Source of the DNA: Ciona intestinalis
Taxonomy: Eukaryota > Chordata > Ascidiacea > Phlebobranchia > Cionidae
Length of the DNA stretch: 64,000 nucleotides
Assembly: GCF_000224145.3 (NCBI RefSeq)
Contig: NC_020174.2
Coordinates: forward strand, 2,277,056-2,341,055
Reading direction: 5' to 3'
Part shown: piece by piece, positions 33,601-42,405 of the stretch
How the letters are laid out: each line of letters begins with the position of its first letter
Numbering within the stretch: position 1 is the stretch's first letter
Made by a program: the position numbers and the translations under genes
The notes under the pieces: model-generated
Told to the model about the DNA's origin: nothing
Database searches by the model: none
What the model saw: the letters and a program-made list of their open reading frames with translations, nothing else

Positions 33601-36600
33601 CAAAGTCTATCTACTGGGCAGGTGAACCTTGATATCCAATTGCGAGCTTTTTGGAGATCTTTAAGATTTGGAAATCAGTTCCGTAGAGGAAGAGTGTTGT
33701 TAACTGGTGCTACGGGTTTCTTGGGAGCTTTCTTGTTGAAAGAACTGTTGCTTCATACCAAGGTATTATTTACCTGCTATTTAATGACTGTCAGAAATTC
33801 GCAAAGCTGACCCTGATCTGGTGCTCATAGAGTTGCACGGTTCTTATGTAAAGAGTTATAATACTGAGTTTCTAACGCCACGAAAATGGAACCTGCAAAA
33901 ATCAGGTCCAACCAATTGTATAATGAAATATATATATTTCACCTAAGGGCACCGTCAGTCTCAAATTATATTAAAGTCTATTTTGTTGGTTACGTTTTTG
34001 AAACACCATACCCTCAGCTGCTACTAGTTTTGATATATAAAAGAATGGGAGATATTTTTTAACTATTTGGGAGTAAACAAAAAAACCTTTAAAAAGTCAT
34101 AAAACCGTATCCTTAAGACTCTCATAGACCGTTGTTAATTGTTTAAAACACAATATTCGGATATTATGTGCTAAAGGTGTTATATCTTTCCCCGCCCTAC
34201 TTTGTTGTGTGGAATAAAACATTATGACTCAACAGATTCTTACATTACAGGTTAAAATTTACTGTCTTGTCCGTCGCTTACCGGATAAAACCGGAGAGGA
34301 ACGACTTATCGAAAACCTTGAGTTTTATGAAACATTTTCAAAACAAAACAGTCAGGATCGCGACTTGTTAAAGGTATAAAATATAACATGTTATAATATT
34401 GAACTTTTAATGTTAAAAATGCGTTTGTTGCGCAGGCATTTAATAAACGAGTGAGCGTTCTGTTTGGAGATGTCGCTCTGGTTCATCTAGGATTGTCCGA
34501 AGAAGATTATGCATTTTTAACATACGAGGTAAAAAAATGGGACATGTGCTCATTATCTTTCCCGTTACTCTTAAAACAGCGTTCGTAATTGTTCAAACAA
34601 GACTAGGAAAACCAGGATTTAGGTTCTAACATTATCCCATGTTACCCCACAGTTCTATATACCGTTTGAGTGAGTAATTTTTTTACATAGTGTAAACTTT
34701 TCAGATAGATTACGTCATCCACACGGCTGCGTATGTCAACCTTTTATATCCATATGAAGCTTTGAAAGGAACTAATGTGACTGGGACCAGGAATGTGCTG
34801 CTGTTCTCACAAGGAGGAAAGATCAAACCTCTACATTACATCAGTACGAACGCGGTGTTCCCAAATAACCAGGTTAGTTTAAAATAAATACGAAATAAGT
34901 GAATAAATAAATACATTTTGTTTTGTCCTCGCGTGGCGGCAGGACAACGACAGTTGTTATATAATATAAAGTAGATCTGTTTCATACACCTCATGTCTGC
35001 TTTTTACAGTTTACCACGTATGTAACTTTGTGAATAACTATTTTCGGACTTTTAATGTATAACCGACGATTCAGAGAACCAATTATTGAACACTGGGCTG
35101 GAGTAATTGCTATTAAGTGTCCTGCTCAAGGACATATACGCCCAAAATGGTAGCACCTACAGGCCTTGAACCCGTACCCTATGGGTTCACGGGCTTGCTG
35201 ATCGCTGTGTGACGACACCGGTTTAAACTTGTTGTACGTTTTTGTAACGGTTTATGTTTTAGGTTATGTGCAAGGAAGAGCCAACAACCGAAGAAGATGG
35301 AAAGCTATTGACGGGAGGCTACGCTCAAACTAAATGGGTTGCTGAGAAACTGTTGTTAAAGGCGAAAGACCAAGGATTGCCGATTACAATTTACCGAATA
35401 GGTTTACAGGAAGTATTAATATTATTGTAATAATTACTAAAGTGGACTGGGGTAAGATGGGATACCGTGGTCCATATTCCCGTGCTTTGAATAATTGACA
35501 AAGCCGTTTTAAAGTCGCGAGGATACGTTTATTTAACTCATATTCGTTGTCTACTACTAAGTATAGGATGAAAATTAATAAGGAAAACGTATCCCATCCT
35601 ACCCCACACTATAATTTTAATTTTTGTCTTGGAGTATGATATAGCGAAGAATGAAAAGTAGTTAAAAAAACACAATATAGCGATAAAAAGACAGTCGTCA
35701 AAAAACACGTTTACAATTTAAAATATAGTAGGGTAGGGAAAAACGGGACACTTTTGGCACGTAATATCCAAATATCTTGATCGTGTTTTAAACAAATAAC
35801 AATGGTGTACAGGAGTCGTGAAGATACGGTTTATTAATTCATTGAATTTTCTTCGTTTACTACCAAACAGGATGCTAAGAAAATAGAATAAAAAGTCTCC
35901 AATCTTTCCCCATTTTACTAAATATATTTACATTACAGTTTTTTATTCTTACGTAAAACTTTATGTACAGGAAATATATCGGGAGACCGAAAGAACGCTG
36001 GTTGGAACCCGACCGACTTTATATTACTGGTGTTGCGAGCTTCGTTGCAGATTTCTGCTTGGCCGGATGTAGATTGGCAAATCGAAATGACTCCTGTAGA
36101 TTTTGTCAGCTCTGCGATAGTTCAGCTTTCACAGGATATACAAGCGTCTGTGAATAAAATATTCCATATTGTGCAACCAGAAAACATTACCGGCAGGTAT
36201 AAGACTTTAATTTTTGAAGTTTTTTGTCAATTGAACTTTGAAAAATTTCAGATCATTTTTTCACTGGCTGAATACGGAGTATGGTTACAATTTAAAGTTG
36301 GTATCAATGGAAGAGTGGTGCAGTAAAGTGGAACTAATTCGGGATACGAGTACAGTCCCTGGACATAGGGATGTCAGAAAAATGCTCGAAAGCGTCACTT
36401 CAACAAGGTTTATTCTGTGCAAAAAATATTAAAAACAAGCGTGCTCTGCTCTAGTGTTAAGGTTCGGGTTCAAAGCTCGTTGCTGCTACTATTGTGGGAG
36501 TGTGTGTCTTTGGAGGACACCTAAAGGCAGTTGCTTCAACCCAGTGGTCCGTTAAAGGTTGTTCATAAATAAACATATACATCGGTTTTAACAAAACAAA

Positions 36601-36904
36601 AAAAACGACCGCCCACAAAGTTACATATAACTGGTAAGCGTGCGCGAGGTTTATAAAACAGAATACTTGTATTAGAACGACTGTACTGTTGCCTAGCAGT
36701 CATTTTTTTATCCGAGTATCAACTTTTTATTACTGCAGGGACACCTCTCTATTTTCTTACAATACAACATTCGACGTCACGAACTTCAAAGCAGCGATTA
36801 AAGATAATTATCCGAGTCTTAATAAAGGCCTTCTTCGATTTTACCTTTCAAATTTAACGAAAAGAAATGTTTTGCTATCTCCTTGCCGGCCATGTGAGTA
36901 TTGA
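27672..36904 (+). CDS. NRPS-like adenylation-carrier-reductase (A-T-R) enzyme, 21 exons, 1,044 aa
   Basis: A carboxylic-acid-reductase-type architecture: it activates an acid with ATP, loads it on a phosphopantetheine arm and releases an aldehyde with NAD(P)H. Exons: 27672-27697, 28209-28444, 28507-28623, 28698-28862, 29310-29440, 29690-29853, 30388-30488, 30878-31047, 31413-31531, 31934-32033, 32422-32618, 32715-32915, 33230-33367, 33564-33762, 34251-34373, 34436-34528, 34705-34872, 35263-35401, 35971-36196, 36252-36407, 36739-36904. Adenylation motifs are GGAYMPLD, YSSGTTGKPKG (172-182), NLYSISECHDVA, YRTGD (409-413), GRCDTMVKIRGY (427-438) and SGKLDKKALP with Lys518. The carrier site is LGGHS with Ser578. 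The reductase has TGATGFLG (669-676), YIST (805-808) and Y836-x3-K840. There is no condensation or thioesterase domain. It resembles Lys2-type aminoadipate reductases and fungal A-T-R enzymes. The substrate is unknown. Confidence 0.92.
27729..27916 (-). repeat. TIR element (MITE), A-T-R intron 1
   Basis: TAGTCCTGTGGGGTAAGAGG to GTCCCATTTTCCTCCACC. Confidence 0.85.
27978..28168 (+). repeat. TIR element (MITE), subfamily B, A-T-R intron 1
   Basis: A degenerate left end (TTAAGATAAGATGAGATG), a full body, then TATCCCATCGTACCCCTCAG and TACTA. Confidence 0.8.
28881..29255 (-). repeat. Nested TIR elements: A (28985-29180) inside B
   Basis: The reverse B copy starts TAGTACTGTGGGGTAAAATA and breaks at TATA. 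An A element follows (TAGTAGGGCGGGGTAAGACG to CTTTCCCCACTGTACT), then the rest of B (TTTATACTACCAAATATGAT to CCCATTTTGCCTCAC). Confidence 0.82.
29475..29670 (+). repeat. TIR element (MITE), subfamily A, A-T-R intron 5
   Basis: TAGTAGAGTGGAGGAAGATG to CGTCTTTCCCCACCCTACTA. Confidence 0.88.
30205..30245 (+). repeat. Fragment of the GACTGACGATGCC repeat
   Basis: GAAAATAAGACTGACGATGC followed by CATTTAGGCGAAAA. It lies in A-T-R intron 6. Confidence 0.6.
30664..30862 (+). repeat. SINE fragment and TIR element (B) remnant, A-T-R intron 7
   Basis: 30664-30725 is a SINE piece (TAACATACGTGGTATAACTC). 30737-30862 is a MITE without its outer left end (TGTGGGATAAGATGGGCCAA ... GTCCCATGTTACCCCACG). Confidence 0.6.
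31086..31312 (+). repeat. Nearly full tRNA-headed SINE, A-T-R intron 8
   Basis: A head (ATGGCACAATAGTGAGCCTT, GGTTATGGGTTCAAG) is followed by GACACTTAACGGCAATTGCT, GTGGTAATTCGTACGCGACA and a tail. A MITE right-end fragment follows at 31341-31382. Confidence 0.82.
31611..31925 (+). repeat. Full-length SINE, A-T-R intron 9
   Basis: CTCCAACCATAGAGATTATG, GGGTTCAGG, GCTGCTACCGGTGTGGGCGT, ACCCAGTGGTCACTAATAG, then the AACATCCGTGTTATAAAGAC and GTTTTCCGGCTACGCG tail. Confidence 0.82.
32217..32405 (-). repeat. TIR element (MITE), A-T-R intron 10
   Basis: AATACTGTGGAGTGAGAACG to GTCCCATCTTTCCTAACCCT. It ends about 16 bases before the next exon. Confidence 0.8.
32969..33192 (+). repeat. TIR element (MITE), subfamily B, with multiplied left-end motif
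   Basis: Four or five degraded GGGGTAAAATGCGACA-like units (32969-33060) precede a B body and a right end TTCTTACCTCATAGTACTAT. It lies in A-T-R intron 12. Confidence 0.78.
33828..34016. repeat. GACTGACGATGCC-family repeat, A-T-R intron 14
   Basis: It shares with 49200-49360 the blocks CTGGTGCT, AAATCAGGTCCAACCA, AATATATATATTTCACCTAA and, inverted, GAGACTGACGGTGCCC. It also shares the GTAACCAACAAAA block. Confidence 0.65.
34036..34202 (+). repeat. TIR element (MITE), subfamily A, left end damaged
   Basis: The body from TTTGGGAGTAAACAAAAAAA leads to a right end CTTTCCCCGCCCTACTTT. It lies in A-T-R intron 14. Confidence 0.75.
34529..34665 (+). repeat. TIR element (MITE), subfamily B, that forms the 5' end of an intron
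   Basis: The intron after exon 16 opens directly with a MITE terminus (GTAAAAAAATGGGACATG) and keeps the MITE body and right end (CCATGTTACCCCACAGTTCT). The element makes up about 137 of the 176 intron bases. Confidence 0.78.
34895..35220 (-). repeat. Full-length SINE, A-T-R intron 17
   Basis: Reverse copy: tail GTCCTCGCGTGGCGGCAGG, GTTTCATACACCTCATGTC, ACACTGGGCTGGAGTAATTG, then a head with CCTTGAACCCGTACCC. Confidence 0.82.
35438..35612 (-). repeat. TIR element (MITE), A-T-R intron 18
   Basis: GGACTGGGGTAAGATGGGAT to TATCCCATCCTACCCCACAC. Confidence 0.85.
35726..35922 (-). repeat. TIR element (MITE), subfamily A, A-T-R intron 18
   Basis: TAGTAGGGTAGGGAAAAACG to CCAATCTTTCCCCATTTTAC. Confidence 0.85.
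36440..36692 (+). repeat. SINE in A-T-R last intron
   Basis: GTTCGGGTTCAAAGCTCGTT, CTGCTACTATTGTGGGAGTG, CAACCCAGTGGTCC and the CGCGAGGTTTATAAAACAG block. Confidence 0.8.
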
Positions 36905-37323
36905 GTATTATTAGACGCGATTTTTTCCAAAGACTGTTTTTTTTAAAAAAAACTGCGATACCTGTGTGTCCCATCTTTTCCTACAGTACCATATACAAGT
37001 TTTGATTTTTCGTTAGTATGCCCAATGCCTGTTAATATTAGGTAATTTAAAAAAACCATTCTGCTTTGGGAATCTCCCTAGACAAAGAGTTTAGAATAGT
37101 CATTTTAATACAAAATCGTGTGCCATTTTTTAATTATGTCATATTCTCTTTTACTCTTGCAAAATAGCTGTTTATTAGAACTTAACAACGCAAAATAAAA
37201 ATGAGAGAAGAAGAAAAAAAGTTTATGGTAATGTTGTACAAATTTTGCTTATCAAGCAAAGCCTAAATGCGTGCTGACACGAATAATAATTAATAACAGA
37301 AACATATCTCTTTAAAATAAATA
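36905..37323. other. Short gap between the A-T-R and dehydrogenase genes
   Basis: A 419-bp gap with a MITE right-end remnant at 36962-36994. It is too long for a typical zero-gap Ciona operon, but short enough that the next gene's promoter must lie close by. Confidence 0.5.
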
Positions 37324-39936
37324 ATGTCAGGTAAATTTGGTAAGTGATATCTATAAACCAACCTTCTAATTCAAATAATTAATGTTCCTTGTTTAGCAAC
37401 AGCGAATCAACCATTGAGTGGGAAAGTTGCTGTTGTAACTGGTGCATCAAGTGGTATTGGAAGATCGATTGCGATTCACCTGTCAAATGCAGGAGCAAAA
37501 GTAACCTTATTAAATTATGTATATATAGTAGGGTGGGGGTAGATGGGACATCGTTTCATTCCATTTTCTCGTCCTATTTGGTGGTAAACAAAGAACATTA
37601 AAACCGCACCCCCAGGACTCCCATGGACAGTTGTTTATTTGTTTAAACCACGATCAGGGTATTTGGATATTATGTGCTAAAGGTGTCCTATCTTACCCCA
37701 CAGGACCATATACATTTTTTATTAAACTTGCATTGATTTATTCTAAGTTTATTCTTCTACTTACAAAAATTGGCCTTAAGATTCTGACATTCTGTTATCA
37801 TAAAACAACAAATACTGGATAAATATTTTAATTATGAACATTTACATTATAAATATACAAACAAAATTATTTTTTTAAAGTCAAAAATATGCAACCGGTT
37901 TTGATAAACTTGACATTGATAAATTTACATACACTTTTAGACAAAACTTCCCAAAAAATGTCTTCAGGGGCACTTTAACGACTTAATAAAATTTATGTTA
38001 TGCCACTTGTATATAGGTGTGTATTGCTGCAAGAAATGTTGGTAAATTAGAAGAACTGAAGTCTGAGATAGAAAAGAACAACGGAACAGCTGCTTTTTTC
38101 CAATGTGATGTCACAGTGAGAGAACAGGTCTGGTGGAAACATATGAATTGTTAAACAAATTTCATTTGTTTATTTTTGTATGCGGGCAGCAACAGTCGTA
38201 ATAACACCTTCTGTTTCTGATTTAAAACTTATGTCCCACTTACCGGCACCATAGCAAAGTGATTAGCGCACCTGCCTTTAACCGAGAACAGGTAAACAAA
38301 GCTACATTCATGGTAGCTTGTAAGCTGGCACGAGGTGTATTAACACCCGTGTTTTAATGACTGTCGTTTTTTCGTCCATGCGAGGATAAAGTAAGTTACT
38401 TTCATACTAGTTAGGAGTTACCATATATGTAGTATTTGTTTAACAATGGCTGAAAACTAAGTCAACCCATGAAGTACTACTGAGCTAACCACTGTGCCAC
38501 ATCACTGGACTAACAGTGTTTTGACCTGTATTTATCTCAAAACTAAGACTTAACCAAAATTTTTTTAACATGCACTTTTATCATTACAGGTTATGCAGCT
38601 TATTTTTTTTGCTGAGAAAAACTTAGGACCCGTTGATATTATGGTAAACAATGCTGGGGTAATGATGTATTCAAAAATGAGCAATGTTATGATGGATGAT
38701 TGGGATAAAACTATTGACGTTAATTGTAAAGGTGTTACAAATGGCATTGGGGCTGTTATACCCGGTATGATCAAACGCAAACGTGGCCATATTGTCAATA
38801 CAAGTTCTGATGCTGGACTACAGGTAGCATATTAACATTATAATAATATATATGTATGACTTTAAGTCAAAGCTTTATAAATTCATGAAATCAGAAAAAA
38901 AGACCCACAAAGTTACATACATGGTAATTCGTTAGCCTCTGGTCTGCTGATTTTACTTAGCTGTTGGATTTTGTCATATTTTGATAACTGTATAATAAGA
39001 TTCTTAAATAGCTGTAACAATTGTGCCTGCATTCACTTTTCTAAGGTATTTTAGAACACAAAAAGTAAAACCAACATAAAAAAAACAAACTTATGTTTAC
39101 TAATTCAATTATCATTTGTTATTAAAAACATTTACCACTTTGTACGCTTACTGTTTTAATATAAATTGATATATCTTAGGGTTTTCCTGGTTTAGCTGTG
39201 TATTCTGGCACAAAATTTTTCGTGGAGGGTGTTTCACAAGCACTGAGGCATGAAATGGTGGAACATGGAATAAAAGTGACGTGCATTCAACCAGGAGATG
39301 TGAAAACTAATATCTTGTCTCATACAACTGACTTAGAGGTATGGGTCGGCCCTAAAATTTTTTCATTTTAAGAATTTAATAAATATAATGAATCTTATTT
39401 CCACTGAATCTTTTTTCTCTTGTCTGATAACTTGGGTCCATTCATCTGTCTAACTCTAACAAGTTTATGTGGTAATGTGGTATGATCAACAAAAATGTTG
39501 CTTTGGGTTGAGCGGTCACCCTTTGTAACTGACACCTTTTCCTCACCCATTTAGAGTCTTTAGACAACCATTTTGTCAACTTGGTTAAAGAAATTGGCGT
39601 TAAATTTCTTGAACATAATCATCCACAATGGTAGCAGCGATAAACCTTGAACCAGTAACCAATGGGTTAGAGTTAGGGGCATGGGCGCTAACCACTATGT
39701 CATGTGCCGGAAATGTTTGCGTAAATGTATAGAAGAATGAATAAATAAATTTATTTTGTCTCTTGCTACCCCAATACTTTAATGTTTTTTAGGCTCAAAA
39801 ACAATATGATGGAAGTAGTAAGTGCAAAATACTCGATCCCGATGACATTGGTCGTGCTGTTGCTTATGTTGTTTCACAACCTGATCATGTTTCTATAAAT
39901 CAGCTACTTATTGAGCCTAAGGAGGCTCCTATATAA
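37324..39936 (+). CDS. Short-chain dehydrogenase/reductase (classical SDR), 6 exons, 255 aa
   Basis: NAD(P)-dependent oxidoreductase of the YdfG-like classical SDR type. Exons: 37324-37339, 37397-37500, 38017-38127, 38590-38823, 39180-39338, 39793-39936. Motifs in order: TGASSGIGR (cofactor loop), CDVT, NNAGV, catalytic Ser in VNTSSDAG, and the catalytic Tyr/Lys pair in YSGTK, followed by IQPGDVKT. There is no signal peptide or membrane segment, so it is probably cytosolic. The C-terminus [10 protein letters not shown] is like the ends of YdfG-type enzymes. It lies 419 bp downstream of the A-T-R aldehyde-forming enzyme on the same strand, so it may process that aldehyde; this is inference from position. 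Introns carry a MITE and SINE pieces. Confidence 0.92.
37525..37710 (+). repeat. TIR element (MITE), A/B hybrid ends, SDR intron 2
   Basis: TAGTAGGGTGGGGGTAGATG to GTCCTATCTTACCCCACAGG. Confidence 0.85.
38159..38515. repeat. Inverted, internally deleted SINE pieces, SDR intron 3
   Basis: A forward copy (38247-38400: CATAGCAAAGTGATTAGCGC, CTGGCACGAGGTGTATT, a GAGGATAAAGTAAGTTACTT tail) has lost its middle. A reverse tail precedes it, and a reverse head with ACTGAGCTAACCACTGTGCC follows. Confidence 0.7.
39541..39760 (-). repeat. SINE head, SDR intron 5
   Basis: Reverse head: CACAATGGTAGCAGCGATAA, CCTTGAACCAGTAACCAATG, GGCGCTAACCACTATGTCAT. An ATAAATAAATTTATTTTGTC piece follows. Confidence 0.72.
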
Positions 39937-40341
39937 AACTGAAAAAATAAGGATTGCTTAATTAATTTATTGAATACAATATGCAATTATTTAGAACACT
40001 GTAGCAAAAATTCTTTATTGTGTCAGCTATTTTAGAAAATTTCAGAAATCATGTATTGTACTGTTAGGTGAAATAAATATCGTCGAAAGTGAAATAAATA
40101 TCGTTATTTTTTTTCAATCGTTTTTTAACGTATTTATGTTAAGTCGTAAGATTACAGATAGTATATAATTCCAGAAATATACTTTGTTTCTAAAACAGAA
40201 TACAAAACTGGATTATTTTTCACCAAGCTGTCATATTATTAATAACATGTGATGTGGATGTGGGCTATTTTGATACTTGTATAAAAATTCTTCCAAACAT
40301 GTTTATTTAAAAAAAGATGACGTATCCTGACAAAAAATGTA

Positions 40342-40523
40342 GTATAGTGGGGTTGGGGAAGATGGGAAACCTTTAGTACATAATATCCAAATAACCTGAC
40401 CGCGTTTTAAACTATTAACAACGGTCTATGGGAGTTGTGAGGATATGATTTTATAATTGTTTCAGTGTTTTTTGTTTACCATCAAAATAGAATAAACAGG
40501 TGTCCCATCTTCCACCCTACTAT
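40342..40523 (-). repeat. TIR element (MITE), subfamily A
   Basis: TAGTGGGGTTGGGGAAGATG to GTCCCATCTTCCACCCTACT. Confidence 0.87.
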
Positions 40524-40744
40524 ATATAACAAACGTTGGAAATAAGAATATGACTTGGGCGACGATAACAGTGTTTCTGTCTTCTGCAAGCAAAAAATAA
40601 AGTATGAATTTGACATATTAGTATTGCAAATCGAAACATTATATGTTAATTTATAGTGCGGCTGAGAAGTTGGATTCATATGAAGTGTACGTAGCTAAAA
40701 AGAAACTAGCACTGCCGCACTTGCCTCACCCTACTATATTATTT

Positions 40745-40938
40745 TATAGTAAGGAGGGGGAAGATGGAACACCTTTTCATTCCATTTTTTCGTCCCACTT
40801 AGTAAACAAACAAAAAAACAAAGAATTATAAAAATGTATTCTCACGAATCTCATAAACCGTTGGCAATTGTTTAAAACATGAATAGGACAATTCAATATT
40901 ATGCGCTGAAGGTGTCCCATCTTCCCCTACCCATTATA
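40745..40938 (+). repeat. TIR element (MITE), subfamily A
   Basis: TAGTAAGGAGGGGGAAGATG to GTCCCATCTTCCCCTACCC. A stray right end (CTCACCCTACTATA) lies just before it. Confidence 0.85.
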
Positions 40939-42405
40939 TTTTGTGTTTAACTGAGTAAACGCAGTTAGTAGCCGCTGTCTGGGCGTAATTGGTATTGGTG
41001 GACATACTGTAATTTTTCACATGAGAAGTTTATATTTCTTTCTGGGTTAAAATAATGATCAAACGAAACCCGAAGCTTATCTTCCAAAAACCGAGGTCAA
41101 TTTTTGTTGGAGTGAAACCAGACCACGCTTTGCCGTATGTACAACGAGAATAGAGGTTATACTTCAAGCATGGCAATTCCCGTTTTATTGTTGCGCGCTT
41201 AATAAAGAAACAATGCAACAATGCTGTAGCAAATACCATTGTATTGTATGTATTACGGTGTTTAGACATTGTACAATCTAAAATAGAAAGAAGGAAGCAT
41301 TTAGTGTCGGTGACGCAATGCACACTACATACATCAGATCACGGTTTTGCTACAGAGAGGTCAGAATTACATGTACTAAGTAAGATGGGATAGCATAGTT
41401 GTCGCATAAAAAATAAAGAGGTGTTTAACATGTAAAGGTTCTAGGATTTTCGACACGCATCAATCGCCGCGATAAAACTGCCAACTGCGCATCGCAGCAA
41501 CTGGTTCGAGATTTGAATTGTTTTGCTCGCAGTTTCAGGAAACTGGTCTGTGATTTTTTTGTCACGCATTTGAAACGTGAAAAGTGGACTTCGGTAAATT
41601 ATAAACCAACTTTTCTGCGCCCAGGAAACATTCGCCGCTGCTGGGCACGTCTGTGAGCGCAGAGTAATTAGTTTAGCACGGCTGGTCTTTAAAACGAAGA
41701 GGTGCGTTTTACAGCTCGATAATCAAACGTTAGAAGTATTCGAATAAAGATCGATTAATTGGACTTATTTATGGCTGATTTATCTCTACGAATTTGTAGC
41801 AGTAATTTGGTTAAACGCCGCATAATGTCAGAGTTAACCCGCTAAAGAGCTCTTACCGTTTCTGAAAATCCCAAGAGTATATGGCGTAAACAGAACAACA
41901 GGTTCATAGCAATTTATGTACCGTCCATCGCGCTGAGCGCAGATGATTGGTTAGATATCACGGCGTTTCTCTCAACTGCGTGGGTGCGAACATATAACGC
42001 CAGTCGAGTCTCGTGCTGTGGTCTCATAGCCGGGTGGTTAGTTGCCTCCGGTGACGTAAGAACAAGAGTTTTATTTCCGTGTAGAACGTGCAGTAGAAAT
42101 AAGTACAGAGACACTCGATTTAGTCACAGTATCAGCATTGTCATCCGAACACAGTAAACTAAACAGTCAAGCAGTATAGCGAAGTTACTACAAACTAAAA
42201 TATTCGGTAACAAATTTATAAGACAGGCCTGACTCTAGTTAGTCGGCTGTTATGAGTAACGTATTGTGTATAATTAGAATAAGTAAATGAATGCTGTATT
42301 GCAGAGCGGCGTAAGGTTGGTTGCAGTGAATTGCATTGTTTTCATAGGTTTATATTGCAAAAAGATCCGGACAATATTTGAAACTTTGCTTTTTAAGTTC
42401 ATGAA

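Larger units (their letters stand above)
39937..42405. other. Intergenic region upstream of Rac-like paralogue 2
   Basis: AATAAA motifs follow the SDR stop near 40070-40090. Two TIR elements are present (40342-40523 and 40745-40938). From about 41,400 to 42,405 the sequence is less AT-rich and repeat-free. It probably holds the promoter and 5' untranslated sequence of the next gene. Confidence 0.5.

Noticed and set aside
36905-37323. Operon between the A-T-R and SDR genes
   Set aside because: The 419-bp gap is much longer than the near-zero spacing I associate with Ciona operons, and no trans-splice acceptor stands out before the SDR start.
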